Source: Daphnia pulex (lineage: Eukaryota > Arthropoda > Branchiopoda > Diplostraca > Daphniidae). From it: 64,000 bases of DNA. Shown in pieces: positions 24,170 to 36,084 of the stretch (position 1 is the first letter of the stretch; each line of letters opens with the position of its first letter). The DNA lies in NCBI RefSeq assembly GCF_021134715.1, contig NC_060024.1, positions 4,960,001 through 5,024,000 of the forward strand, in the 5' to 3' direction. The position numbers and the translations under genes were made by a program. Below the pieces are notes generated by a model. It saw only the letters and a program-made list of their open reading frames with translations. It was not told the origin of the DNA and did no database searches.

Positions 24170-25282
24170 TTTGAAAGAAAAAAAATAGTATACAACAACA
24201 CCGAATTCACCAGCAATTAAATGAAACGTAGTACGACTAATTAAGAGTAGCTAGTAGGACGACGACAACAACCTCTCTTGAATAGAGAGCAAACACGACT
24301 AATACGAAGCAACAGAATAGAAACGATAGAGATGGCGACGAAGAGCAATCGTCATCGCTTGATTCGTTTCAATCGGTTTCAAGTGAAAACGAGACAACTA
24401 CGTAGCAGATATAGCTAGAAATTTAAGGTAAGGTTGTCATGATGTTATCTGACCTTCATCAGGAATTGGCCTATATAGGCCTAGTATTATTAGCGATAAG
24501 TGGGATAAAATGAATATGTTATTATAATTCTAAAGCATTTTAGCTGCTGTCTTTTAAAAATTGCATGGCGAATTGGTGATGAACTGATGATCTAGATGCA
24601 ACGAAAGGTAATACGTAATATTTCATGACATTGAATTGAGTTGAGCGGTTTGCTACGGAAAATTGCTTGAAGAGACTTATATAATTTGAATAATTTTTCA
24701 AATTTTGTAAGGAATTAAAAGTATCTGCATATGTTTTTAACTATATACCATATCAGTGTTTACTTGGGAGAAAATCTGAAATGACTAGCAAGTAATAATG
24801 TATATTAAGGCTTATTTTAATAAAAATAAAACTTTCTTTCTTCTAGAAAAAAAAAATGTGAGTCCAGAGTCCACATTAAATTTGTTTGTAATGGGGAACC
24901 GGGAAATGCAAGAATATCAAGGGTATAGATGAACCTATGGGGTTGACGAATGCTGACAAATTTTGGTATATTGTTAAATTTCAAGGATGGGATCTCGGAA
25001 AATGAAGCGATTTGTATTCCTCAAACCGACCAAGGTCGCGAATATATAGATAAAAATGTAGCCTATTATTTTCTTGCTGCGATAGTGCTCAGTGTAGCAC
25101 TGTAGCCCTACTCAGTTGTATTTATTCCTTTCTCCGGGACAGGTTTGGATTGTATTAGAGAAATTCAAGTGAAAAATTGTCCTTTTGCTTATTCTTCCTC
25201 CCTGCTATAGTAATTTGCCAGTCAAATTTAATTTAATAACTGGTAGCTTTGTCAGCAGTGGCAGTCACTTTTAAATTCTAGA
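24170..25282. other. intergenic between divergent MATH-BTB genes B and C
   Basis: The region between the minus-strand gene B start and the plus-strand gene C start, so it should hold both promoters. AT-rich, with no ORF or tandem repeat that I can support. Confidence 0.5.
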
Positions 25283-26437
25283 ATGAATGAACGCGAGGCT
25301 TTTGAACAAGTTCATAAGAAAAGAAAACTAGTGGCATTATTACCGTCGGGTAACTTTCAACCATCTGGGGGAAGTTGGTGCGTTTCACAATGTGATATCG
25401 AAACATTTCATTTTGAGTGGAACATAAAACATTTTGAGCTTCGAAATGGTACTAATTGTGAGTCAGATGTGATTCTAGTTAACGGATTTGAAGACTTTAG
25501 TCTGGAAATAGTCGGTGGAGACCAACGGGAGATTTCTGTCGCTCTGAAGATATACGGCAGACACGACTTTACCGGATCCAGAATAGAATTACATCATACC
25601 CCTAAAGTGTATCGAGTGACAACCGCAATTGTAAATAAAAAAAAAGAAAAGGTTTCAGCCCAGGAAGTCTTCTTACCAAAAAATACCGTAACTCCTCATG
25701 TCATTTTTAAGGTTGGCAAATATTTGGCGTTCGATTCTTTGCAGTTGGATGGCAGTCTCACCATTTGCTATGACATTGAATGTGTAGTTGACACTAAAAA
25801 CGTGACAGGGAAACTTGCTGCTGGTGTAAACGATGGCTGTATTAGTTGCAGCGATCAATTGGTGGGCCAACTCGAAGAATTATACGAAAGCAAGAAGTTC
25901 AGTGACGTCGTCATCAACGTTGGTGGACGTGAATTCCAAGCGCACAAGAACATTTTGGCGACAAGAAGCAAAGTATTTGCTGCCATGTTCGAACATCAGA
26001 CCACTGAAAAATTGTCTAATAACGTAGTGATTGAAGGCATTGATCCGGACGTGTTTCAAGAGCTCCTCCATTTTATTTACACAGGCCGGATGCCTTTGGC
26101 GAAGATGGAACAGATGGCTATTGGACTCATGGCTGCCGCCGATAAATACTTGTTGGATCAACTGAAAATCGAGTGCGAAAATCATTTGATTCGTCAAATG
26201 TCTGCTGACGATTGTCTCGAATTGCTTCTACTCACCGACCGGAACCCGCCAGCAGATGATTTGAAACAGGCTGCTGTCGATTTCTTCCGGCGTTCTCCAG
26301 GAGAAGTGATGGCGACCGACGGATGGAAAAAGGCCAAAAAAGAATTTCCCGTCAATCATGCCTTGTGGACTTTCGCCCTAGATATCATGGAGAAGGTATA
26401 CCGTCCGAGGAGTTCAGCACCATCATTTATCCTATAG
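25283..26437 (+). CDS. MATH-BTB (SPOP-like) protein C
   Basis: Single-exon ORF of 384 residues in opposite orientation to genes A and B. The MATH domain starts at about residue 30 (WCVSQCDIETFHFEWNIKHF) and ends near DGSLTICYDIECV. The BTB domain is about residues 205-310 (FSDVVINVGGREFQAHK, IYTGRMPLAKMEQM), followed by the BACK-like tail with FFRRSPGEVMATDGWKKAK. It is more diverged from A and B than they are from each other, so it is an older copy. It lacks the duplicated downstream flank. Probable CUL3 adaptor; no lesion. Confidence 0.92.
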   Translation: MNEREAFEQVHKKRKLVALLPSGNFQPSGGSWCVSQCDIETFHFEWNIKHFELRNGTNCESDVILVNGFEDFSLEIVGGDQREISVALKIYGRHDFTGSRIELHHTPKVYRVTTAIVNKKKEKVSAQEVFLPKNTVTPHVIFKVGKYLAFDSLQLDGSLTICYDIECVVDTKNVTGKLAAGVNDGCISCSDQLVGQLEELYESKKFSDVVINVGGREFQAHKNILATRSKVFAAMFEHQTTEKLSNNVVIEGIDPDVFQELLHFIYTGRMPLAKMEQMAIGLMAAADKYLLDQLKIECENHLIRQMSADDCLELLLLTDRNPPADDLKQAAVDFFRRSPGEVMATDGWKKAKKEFPVNHALWTFALDIMEKVYRPRSSAPSFIL

Positions 26438-27603
26438 GAAGAGAGAGAGAAACAAAAATGAGACGTTATCTTCAAACAAATTTTTACTCAAACTTTAGCA
26501 GAATACGCAGAATTTACGCGAATAATTTTCAGCAAAAGATTTGGCTTTGTATCGCTTGAAAAAATATTAATTCGTCCCCTGAAATCATGTACTTTCTATA
26601 AAGAATTTTTCACTTTTTTGTGTCGCTGAAGTGTTCATGTTTATTAAGTGGTGTTACAAAATACAGACATTTTTCAATTTACCGTTTTTTAATTTTTCTA
26701 TTCTGATGTATACACATTTTTGGATTTCATTTTCATGGATTGAGTTTCGGCTTTGCACCCTTGATCGCAGCTCGTGTATTTCATTAAATGAAGATTTTTA
26801 TCAATTTTAGCGCGCTCAGTCGCCAATCAGTAGAGCGGTACCATGATGGAAACACCCGGAAACACCTTGGCATGCATCACGGTTGTACCGAAGTTACGCT
26901 GATTCGCGCCTGAATGAAGCGATACAGTGATGGCTACTCGGCAATAGTTTGGCTAAAAACCAAGAAGATTTATCATTCAAAGAAAAGAAGTATACGGGAA
27001 ATCCATCGGCGCTTAATTAATAACAAATTGGTAAAATGTGTTTTTAAAAAATCACCCCTTTCACAGATTTGGCTGTCTGGGTTTTTCAGCTATAATAATG
27101 GAGCTGATAATCGGCTTATCAGTTTTTTGGTAAGGGGAAAGGGGAAGTGGTGGAAAAATTTTTGAAGGCTGGGATAAAATACGCACTTACATCCTTCGCA
27201 GCTTTCTTTTAGTTCCGACCACATTGTGAGTCAAATTTTTTTTATAGACTTTTGATATTATATTATAGCACTGCTTCTGACCAGTTTCCGCTTCTATATA
27301 GGAGGGCCGGGCCAAATATAGGAAATAAATTAACGAAGCGATATGACGAAACAAATGAGTCAGGCTTTGTTTTCAATTTTATATAAATCGTTTTGAAGTT
27401 ATTTTGGTTTACTTTTTCCGTCAAGTTGGGCGTCAGTAACAAAGTCGAAGTGATACGAGTCGAATCAGTTGGCCCGCGTTGTACCATCGTTAGTAAAAGT
27501 TGTTGATTTATACGCCCACCGCCGTCGTACTATATGCTTTGTTGCACACACAATTATTTTTGACTGTTTGTTTGCTTCGTGAAACGAAAACGACGCTGCG
27601 AAG
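26438..27603. other. intergenic, 3' flank of gene C and 5' flank of the MAM/sushi gene
   Basis: No supported gene. Short ORFs here show no domain signature or codon pattern. The promoter of the MAM/sushi gene presumably lies within the last few hundred bases. Confidence 0.45.
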
Positions 27604-29855
27604 ATGATGGCGGCCAGAAGGCATTGGAAGTGCCCGACCCTGTTGTTAATAACCGTCGTCCTCTGGTTGAACGCAGCCAATTGCCAGCAGCAAACCGGTA
27701 ATGAAATATTTGACTCGAGTTTATATCCTCGTCGTTTATATAGATTGCAGCTATAACATTATTTCGTATTTTTTCTCTGCTGCGTCCAGCTAGCAATATC
27801 AGCCGGAAGAAATTAACTTGCCCCAACGCTTCACCCCCGAAAAATGGCAAAATTAAATTGGGTTCGGGCGGCCGTGAAGCTAAGTACAGCTGCAATCAAT
27901 ATTACGTCCTGGTCGGCCAAAACACGTCGACGTGTCTCCAGCAGGGCGAGTGGACATCGGAGACTCCAGTCTGTGCCAGTGAGTATAGGATTTTTGGTTG
28001 ACATCCATGAGTAAATTATATGTTATACACTATACTCGTATTAATGATTGTATTTCGTTTCTGCTTTTTCGCTGTTGTTATTTGCCGCAGCTGACGGCTG
28101 CCAGTCCGTTCTGTCGCCTCCGTCGGGACGATTCATCCCCAGCGACGGAGGGGCCGTCACGAGACTCGAGTGCGATCCGGGCTATAGACCATCCGGTTGG
28201 CCCTTGATCTACTGTGTCGACAGATTCGTCTGGAACGGAACAGCCCCCCATTGCCAAGGTCAGTCCAGTGTTTGTTTTATTTGTTTATTTCATATCGATA
28301 AGTTGGTTATGTCGTCTTATAGCCAACGGCGACGTGCAGCAGTTGGCGACGCGTTGCGACTTTGAGAGCCAAGACCTTTGCGGATGGGTCCAGGACACGC
28401 GGACTGACGAGTTTGACTGGGCTTGGCGAAACGATAACGGAACATCGTCGTTTCACCTTGGAACCGGACCGTCGTTTGATCACACTCTGGGCGAAGGAAA
28501 AGCCGGTTAGTTTTTATTTATTTATTTCGGTATTTTTAATTATTTTTTGTGTCTTGTGGGCGCAGGTCATTATCTATTCATCGAGTTTTCCAATCGAGTC
28601 CTGAACGGTACGGCCCGCCTCTTCTCGCCCATTTACGGCCCACCGAAAGCATCCGCCACGGTCAACGAAGAAGTTTGTTTCTCTTTTTGGTTCCACATGT
28701 ACGGCAGCACAACCGGTAAGATTGTCGAGCTTCATCCGGATATCATTCTATATAAGTTTAGTTATTTTTATTACTGATCAGTTGCTATTCCTTATTAATT
28801 ATAGCATATAATAACTTATTATTGTTTTTATTTATTTTGAAAACTTATATTTTAGGTCAACTTCATGTCTACATCAAACCGGAAAGTAAAAAAATGTCGG
28901 AACTGAAGCCGGTCTTTATCCGCTCTGGAGATCAGGGCAATCATTGGCGTCAAGGTTACATTTCGCTGGACACGGTCACTGAAAACTTCCAGGTAAATAG
29001 TTTACATTACGCAACTTGATGTACTAATGTCTATTTAACTTCTCTGTTGTTTGTTGGAGCACGTTTTATTTTTGATTTTTTTTTCACCATATAGGTTGTG
29101 ATTGAAGGCGTACGAGGATCGGGTGACACCGGCGACTCGGCCATTGACGACGTCCAGTTGACAAAGGGCGAGGAATGTCTGGCAGCTCTGAAGAGAATGA
29201 TGCCTGACACAGGTATATCTATTTAACCTTTTCATATAGGCGCTCGAGTTGTTACAACTCAGCAACAAGTTGCGTTCATTTCACGAAAGCAAAACACACG
29301 ATGAAAAAGAATGACATCAAACTATAATCAACAAGTCAACTGAAATACTTGTACATTATGTGCAGTGCTATTTATGGACAGGATAAATTCGTTTATCAAT
29401 TTTGATTGAAACGAATTTGCATTTGATTTATTAATCGCTTTGTTTTTCGTTTAGAAACAACGACCACCCAGCCGTCGAGCACGATCCCACCGCCGTCTAA
29501 CCCTACGACGGCGTCAACGACTAGTGTATTATTAAATGGCGATCCTCCCCAAGGTAATAAAACGTTTATTCGTACTGATTAACTATTACTATTTAACTAC
29601 TATCACTGATTATCATTTGCTTCTCCGGAATTCCCTTCGGTTATTCCCCGCCTTTGTGTATATTCTTTTTTCACTTGCTTCCCAGGGGGACTGCCTGCAG
29701 ATGAACAACCAGTCATCACGGCCAATCAGCAATCATCATCATCCGGTGCCAGCATCCAAGTTTCATTGCCAAATTGGATGATTGTCGTCACCGTCGTAGT
29801 CGCCGCACTTGGCGACTCTTTAGCTCGTGATGGTTGGTGTCGTCGTAGACTGTGA
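27604..29855 (+). CDS. secreted or membrane-anchored protein with two sushi (CCP) domains and a MAM domain
   Basis: Nine exons join in phase: 27604-27697, 27790-27978, 28091-28258, 28323-28505, 28566-28715, 28856-28992, 29095-29212, 29455-29553, 29686-29855. They total 1308 nt, or 435 residues. All introns are GT-AG, and almost all junctions fall after the first codon base, as expected for shuffled extracellular modules. A signal peptide (LLLITVVLWLNAANC) opens it. Each sushi domain occupies one exon (exons 2 and 3), with four cysteines and a Trp. The MAM domain (CDFESQDLCGW to IDDVQL) spans exons 4-7. A Thr/Ser/Pro-rich stalk follows, then a short hydrophobic stretch (WMIVVTVVVAALG) near the C-terminus, either a GPI signal or a weak membrane segment. 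Likely a cell-surface adhesion or recognition protein; partner unknown. A second in-frame ATG directly follows the first. Confidence 0.93.
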
Positions 29856-30519
29856 TCCAATTATGTAAATCCATCTCGGTTAGTTGGCGGATAGACCCAA
29901 GCTGCGATTGAGCCATCCGGATCAGCTGGGGAAGAGACAAAAGTCTATTTTAGTTGGGTATATTAACACTTAAAAACCACGCACACATTACATAGCGACA
30001 CTACCACGTGCTACATTAGGATACTATATCACTACACCATACACATTTCACGGTAAAAGTGTAAATGTGTGGACACACAAATACAATAATGCAGGTGTCA
30101 CATGCAAATCTTCCACAAGAGCAATTTTTCTTAAACACTCAATCTTGATTTTTTATTAAAATTCTTCATTTTAACCCTTGCAATTACTGAGAGACTAACA
30201 ACGTTAAGCGAGTAAATTGTAAAAAAAATGAACATCAAAACAAAAAAATCCGATAAGAAAAAATTGATCAGTTGGTTCTAAGTACAGTTGCAAAATAACG
30301 AAACAATTTAGTTTTCACTGCCTCATTATAAATCTAACGGCTTGACGTTGGTAAATATTACCTTCGTCAGCTAATCAATTTTTTTCATAATTAGTTGGCA
30401 TTTTCAAAACTGATTGTACTCGCCCTTCATAATAGACCTTGGCACATGCTACAGGCCCATTTATCTAGCTAAGAGTTCCATCGAGTTCCATATTTATTTC
30501 CCCAAGGTGCGGAAAACTA
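29856..30519. other. intergenic, 3' flank of the MAM/sushi gene
   Basis: AT-rich, with no ORF or repeat that I can support. No clear AATAAA near the stop. Confidence 0.45.
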
Positions 30520-30751
30520 CTAGCTATGGCTTTCATCTTTGAGGGGAGGGGAGGAACTTTTAAGAAAATGCTGGTGGCTAGGCCGGGTGGAAAACCGACC
30601 AAATAATAGGGTTGGTGCATGAATAGGTAATTTGTTTGAAAAAAAATTTCTAAGAATAAGTTTTTCACGCTGATTCTCTGGTATTTTTTTTTTTATTTTT
30701 GAAATAATAATTTTCCCCCGTAATCTCACTTCAAAGTGGAGATTAGCTCCC

Positions 30752-31030
30752 CCCATTTTAAAACGGACCCCACGCCATTTTTGGTGGGCGGTCCTTGAAA
30801 TGGGATGAATTTTGCTCTTTTCCCCCCTTTTCACCCTTTTCGTATTTCGCATTTCGGCCCTAATGGCAAAAGAGATAGGCAGCACGAAAAAGGGTAAAAA
30901 GGGGTGAAAAAGAGCAAAATTCATGCCATTTCAAGGACCGCGAAAGACGAAAAGGGTGAAAAGGGGGGAAAAAGACAAAATTCATCACATTTTTAGGACC
31001 GCCCACCAAAAATGGCGTGGGGTCCGTTTT
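30752..31030. repeat. large nested palindrome (inverted repeat arms of about 85 bp)
   Basis: The left arm (30752-30842) contains CGGACCCCACGCCATTTTTG, TGGGCGGTCCT and GATGAATTTTGCTC. The right arm (30947-31030) contains their reverse complements in mirrored order. A second inner pair (GCAAAATTCATGCCATTTCA against the left arm) nests inside. The DNA could fold into a long hairpin. Confidence 0.85.
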
Positions 31031-31980
31031 AACAAGCCGTCTACGACTCAAAGAGATCGTTTTGGGGGGTTTTCGATTTTGCGGAAATCATCGCTCTGGG
31101 TCCTAAAAATATGAAAATATAGGGGTTTTGTGCGAAATTTTTTGCTAATTCCATTGGTGAAAATCGCAATCGCCTAACTTTTCCAGTTTAGGAGATATTT
31201 GAGAAAAACTGAGAGGGGGTAGCCGAAATTTTGACTTTTTCTTGGTTTTTGTGCAGCAGTTTTCTCGTCAACTGCTGCACCTTATAAACATCGAATTGGT
31301 TTAAAATGATGGGATAGACCGTCTCTTCAAACCGTTTTAATATTTTTTAAATTCTCGGCTTAGAAGCCGAGATATTAATGATTGAAATTTTGGAAAAAAT
31401 TTCCCAAAATTTCTTCGTTTTTTGGCCATGCCGGGCTTCATCCTATAAGCCACCTAGCGCTCGCGAAAACAAAATTTTCTCCTCATTGCCTTTAGGGTCT
31501 GTTGGGGTGACCACCCCCCCCCCCCTCGATAGGTGTAGACTGACGCTATAAGGGAGACCACCCCAAGAAACCCTAAAGGCAAAGAGGGGGAAATGTTGTT
31601 TTCGCGAGCGCTAGGTGGCTTATATCGCGTCGATGTTACCATCGCTGTACGTGGTCAGAATTCGCCAGTTCACTTTAGCTGTTGCTGCCCAGCGTTAATT
31701 TATTGGCCGTCTGTTATATTGCAATACACAAAAATGGTTTCCGAGCCATCATCGAAAAATTTATGGAAGACATAAAGTAGTTGAAACTACCAGAATTAAA
31801 ATTAATATTTCATAAATAGGCAATGTTAGCATTTTTGGCTACATCTCTCAGTTTTGTGGAGATTTTATAGATTTTAATAAATTTGTACGTTTGTTTGTAA
31901 TTTTTCCCGCAATTATCTTTTTTCATTTTGCTACTACGTTAAAGCTTCACGCAGCTCTTGTTTTACAGAAGAAAAGTTTC
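30805..31980. repeat. dispersed palindrome-rich repeat, copy 1
   Basis: Nearly identical over more than 1.1 kb to 62817-64000, from GATGAATTTTGCTCTT to the end of the window, so the true right end is unknown. No protein-coding capacity. Two hairpin-forming segments lie inside. It is a non-autonomous interspersed repeat of unknown class; fold-back structure is its main visible character. Confidence 0.88.
31441..31626. repeat. second palindrome in the dispersed repeat, arms of about 65 bp
   Basis: ATAAGCCACCTAGCGCTCGC (31446 onward) is mirrored by GCGAGCGCTAGGTGGCTTAT (ending about 31624). Arms continue inward through GCCTTTAGGGT / ACCCTAAAGGC and TTGGGGTG / CACCCCAA around a spacer with a C-run. 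The same structure is at 63468-63650. Confidence 0.9.
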
Positions 31981-33055
31981 AGTTAAGAATGAAAATTAGT
32001 CATAATCTTGACGTACAAGAGGAAAGTACAGTATAACACACGATGCATAAAAATGAAAGAGGAGTGGCATCACATTAATACAAACATATGAAAGTTTTTT
32101 TTACGAATGACTAATTTGATGAAAGGATTCGTTGGATTTTAGGGTTTACAAAGAAAATACCACCAAACGCATTCTCGTCTTTACATAAAGAAGGGAAATT
32201 TCTGTCATCTTGGTTTGTTCATGTTTTCTTCGTTACCAAATCGGTAACGATGCGTTTGGGCTTCCTGAGGATCGCCCAGCATATCCCGACAATCAATTAT
32301 GGACTCTCTCCGACAACAATCCGTTAGCCTCATCTGGGTGGATATTCAACCTCTTTGCTAACGTCATGCTAGGCTCCCCAGCCCTGACACTTGGATAGCG
32401 GTTCTTCACTCCTCACCATCATCATAGGCTGATTCAACATCTTCCGTTTCATCTTGAATCTGCTCACCTTGAAAATTTGGAAGGTCTGGCTGTCGTAGTT
32501 CAACAGTGTCTTCCCTTAGTTGCCCTAAGTGTAAGATGGGCGATATATTCTGAGGTACTACAAATACATCTTCATACTTGTAACGGTTGCTTGACCGTTC
32601 ACTTAGCGACAGCCTCGACACACTCCTTAATTGGTAGTAGCTGGCAACCCGCACGCTAGATGCACGTGATCAACACGTATCTGGATCGTCTGGAAAGTGA
32701 CCTCCAGTCTGTACCCGCAAGGCACAGCCACGTCAGCAACCCACCACTACTTAAGCGGAGCCCACCTGAGACTCCGCGGAGACTATACGATGTACACTGT
32801 TACTGTATGTAACATCTAGACCTGTGTCTCGTCAATACAAACTGTTCTCCCTCACTTCGTTTACGTGTTTTTACTGCCTTTAACCAACTGTTACATACTC
32901 CATTGGAGTGGATATATGACCTGATGGAAAAACTACTTTTGGGAATGGAATACAGTATAAAGTATAAGTCTACATATAAGTCTATCATAAAGAATTCAGT
33001 ATAAGGTATGATGCAGGAACATCACTTCATGAGCATAAGAATAAAATACTTCAAG
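31981..33055. other. intergenic; possible old retroelement fragment at about 32200-32900
   Basis: GC-richer, unique-looking sequence at 32250-32780 with short ORFs on both strands but no recognisable domain. It may be LTR or UTR material from a retroelement; I cannot prove it. Confidence 0.3.
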
Positions 33056-33506
33056 ACAGAAATAAATGAGTAAGGAACATTATTGCAGCGAGAACCTAGC
33101 TAGGCCTATTTACACCACACTTGTCGAGCGTTGCATACGCGAGTTCTGCTTGGCTTATAGGAGCCAATTCGGTTTGGTTGCTCCTTTTAGGCCCCCAACC
33201 GACGGCCATCGACGCCCACAGTTGCAGTGGAAAAATCTGTGGCTTAGCTGCGTAGAGAGAGAGGGTAATTGAGAATGGGCATGAAGAAAATATAGTCGCT
33301 AAGATTTACTCACTCTCACCTGGCCGACGGGGAAAAAGGAGGGAGAGGAGACCCAAGATCAACTAAACTCTACGCGCTAAGCCCGAAGGCCTAAGAAGAT
33401 CATATGGCCTGGAGCTAAAAGCAAACGGACGCAGAGATAGATACACGGTAGACTAAAACATGTCTAGCAAAAGAAAAACGGCCAAAACACAAACACCTCG
33501 GAAGAC
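33056..33506. repeat. direct repeat of about 445 bp, copy 1 (LTR-like)
   Basis: Matches 34165-34605 in the same orientation: AATAAATGAGTAAGGAACAT, ACACCACACT, GACGGCCATCGA, GATAGATACACGGTAGACTA and AAAACGGCCAAAA blocks in order. Spacing between copies is 1109 bp. Confidence 0.85.
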
Positions 33507-34164
33507 AAATTAACAAACCAAAATTCTCCGTCTCCTCTACATAATATCAAACATGAACAGTATGGTCTTTAATTAAATCTGTATTCACATTTTGAAGCAG
33601 TTGTTTTCAATTAAAAAAGAGGATTGACAGGAAATATTAAGATTTACTGACTAAAATTATTTAAAAATCAAACACTTTGTATCAAAGGCTTCCTTTAACA
33701 GTTTAAACCAAAAATGAACATAACCGACAACATATACAACATAGGAAGTAATTTTGAAAAGCTTTGCGTTCTTTTCTTTGCCGATATTGAAAAAAAAACG
33801 AGACACATCAACAATCCCATATGTCCCAATGTTACTAAACACGAGAAAAAATTTGCGGTGATTCCATCATTCCTTAATTCCAACCTGAAGTCAAACGATG
33901 ATGTTTGTTACAAGTTCAAGCAAAGCCAGGAGTTCAACCTTCAAATTTTGCAGTACAGGACCATCCAAAGCATTTTCGGTTGAATCAGGTGGTGAAGGAG
34001 TTCTTCTAATAGCATTTATGGCCGAGGAATCGTGAACTGAAAATAAAAAAAAGATAAAAACAGAACTTAACTATTAGCGCGATTGAAGATAGCAAATAAA
34101 CGCATGTTCATAAGACAGGTTGAGAATAACAACTAGCATTTCTAGTCCATTCTGTTAATTCACG
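33507..34164. other. spacer between the 445-bp direct repeats
   Basis: About 660 bp with a short plus-strand ORF (33714-33983, 89 residues) of no recognisable family. If the flanking copies are LTRs, this is the interior of a miniature LTR element; it has no gag or pol. Confidence 0.4.
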
Positions 34165-34605
34165 ACTGAAATAAATGAGTAAGGAACATTAGTACAGCGA
34201 GAACCTGGGCCTATTTACACCACACTGGTTGAGCGTCGCATACGCGAGCTCTGCTTGGCTTATAGAAGCCAATTAGGTTTGGTTGTACCTTTGAGGCCGC
34301 CAATCGACGGCCATCGATGCACACAGATGCAGTGAGAAAATCTACGGCTTAGCTGCGTAGAGAATTATAGTGATTGAGAATGGGCGTGAAGACAATAGAG
34401 TCGCTGAAATCGACTCACTCTCACCTCCGACAGGAGAAAGGAGGAGGAGGAGACCCAAGACCAACTTGACTCTATGCGTTAAGCTCTAAGGTCTAAGAAA
34501 ATCATAGGGCCTAGAGCTAAGCAAACGGACGCAAAGATAGATACACGGTAGACTAAAACATGCCTAGTAAAAGTAAAACGGCCAAAAAACACACACACCT
34601 CAGCT
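34165..34605. repeat. direct repeat of about 445 bp, copy 2 (LTR-like)
   Basis: Second copy of the 33056-33506 repeat, same orientation, with substitutions and short indels. I could not fix a TG...CA boundary or target duplication, so two independent insertions of one repeat remain possible. Confidence 0.85.
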
Positions 34606-36084
34606 CGTTCAACCCTTCCTTAAGTTTAATTATATTTGTTTAGAATCGTGTTTTGCTTGCAGTAGTAATGTTTGCACTGAAAGCTCAATGAAGTACCTAC
34701 CACCAACAATAAAGTACCTATATTTTAAAACCTTCTTGTCAAGAGGTAGTAATCTAGTTGTCCCACCAGGATAAGGGTCGTATCAAGTAGCTAAAATTTC
34801 AGCTTGGATTGCTGTTCTACAGAAAATTTTTACTGCCAAGCAGACGAAGTCGATATAAAAGCGGAAATATGAAATTATGCAAAATTTTTTCAAATAAATA
34901 CATGAAATGCAGCTATAAATATAAAAGTATAACTAAAGAAGAAGTTAAATTTTATTTTAGAAACATTTCGTTGCGGATAATGGAACGAAAAATATATACA
35001 ATTCAGCTATCAATTTAGTTTTTGATTATTTTAAGATAATTTTTCCGATTAGGAAACAACAGAACAAGCAAAAAGGATAGAAGGACATTATTTTTGTCGA
35101 GAGGGAAGGGTTTGGAACGTTTAGGCCCACAAAGAGACTAAAAATTACACGCGTATTATATTCTCCATGTTAGAATTTGTTTAGCTCTGAAAGGGTACGG
35201 TATGATAAATCCTTGCAGGACTTTGCAGGACTTTTATATAGGAAAACGTTTAATTCAATTCCCACATTAATGCAGAGAAGGTTTTGGTTTATAAACAGGC
35301 AGGAATGAATTAATTGCAAAAGAAAAGATTAAATTTATATTAACCTGTGTGTTGAAATAGTTTTCTCAAAGTGTCAGAACAAGAAAAATGGCGACTTGAT
35401 GCAGATAATTCAAATAGGTTAAAGTTAAAAATAAGAGATACAAATAATTTTGTGTGCATTTGGTTCACAGATCCAAATTTTAAAAAGAAGATTACGGATG
35501 CTGTCTACAACTAGTTTTTGAAACAACAAGAACAAACAAATATTCAAGAACAATTGCTGACGGAAGAAGAAAATAGAATACTGGATGGGGATAATGGTTC
35601 GATGTTAAAAATTTAAAAGTAGGCTAATAATTAGTTACTTAGTAATATGGTGTGTATTCCGTTTGCGACATTGTGAAACATTTTTATGTCATAATTTATT
35701 TAAAAGAAATTTGTTTTTTTCCAAAAAACCACGAAGAAGATGCCGAGATGGATGATGAAGGGCCGGGCACTAGTGGTCAGCAACGCGTACGACCTCTAGG
35801 CCATCCCCGCAATTTTCGTGTGTCACCCTGGTTTCAGGATCAGGGGAATAATAGTAAGTTTTTGCGCAGACACTAAGGGTGCTCATGAGTTGGGAGGGTT
35901 GATGTCGCCATCCTGCGATTGGTTTTGCCGAATTTGTCTTATCAGGAAGATTGATATTCGATCACACAGCAATGCAGACAATTTGGAATTATGAACTCCA
36001 GAAAACTACGATGTTGGGGTTCGAATTGCAGAAGACATTAATCAAGGGGATTCCAATACGAGTTTAAAGGGAAATTGCGCCTTA
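34606..36084. other. intergenic, no supported gene
   Basis: AT-rich. A short acidic ORF at about 35730-35876 has no family signature. Possibly outlying parts of the transposase remnant that follows. Confidence 0.35.

Noticed and set aside
30520..31114. Lys/Arg-rich ORFs on both strands in the first palindrome
   Set aside because: Mirror-image reading of inverted-repeat arms; no start context, no conservation of frame between the two repeat copies.
32406..32654. 82-residue minus-strand ORF that might be an integrase tail
   Set aside because: Weak resemblance only; no integrase motif, and no adjoining pol domain on that strand.
33714..33983. 89-residue ORF between direct repeats as a gene
   Set aside because: No domain, Lys/Asn/Phe-rich as expected for AT-rich non-coding DNA.
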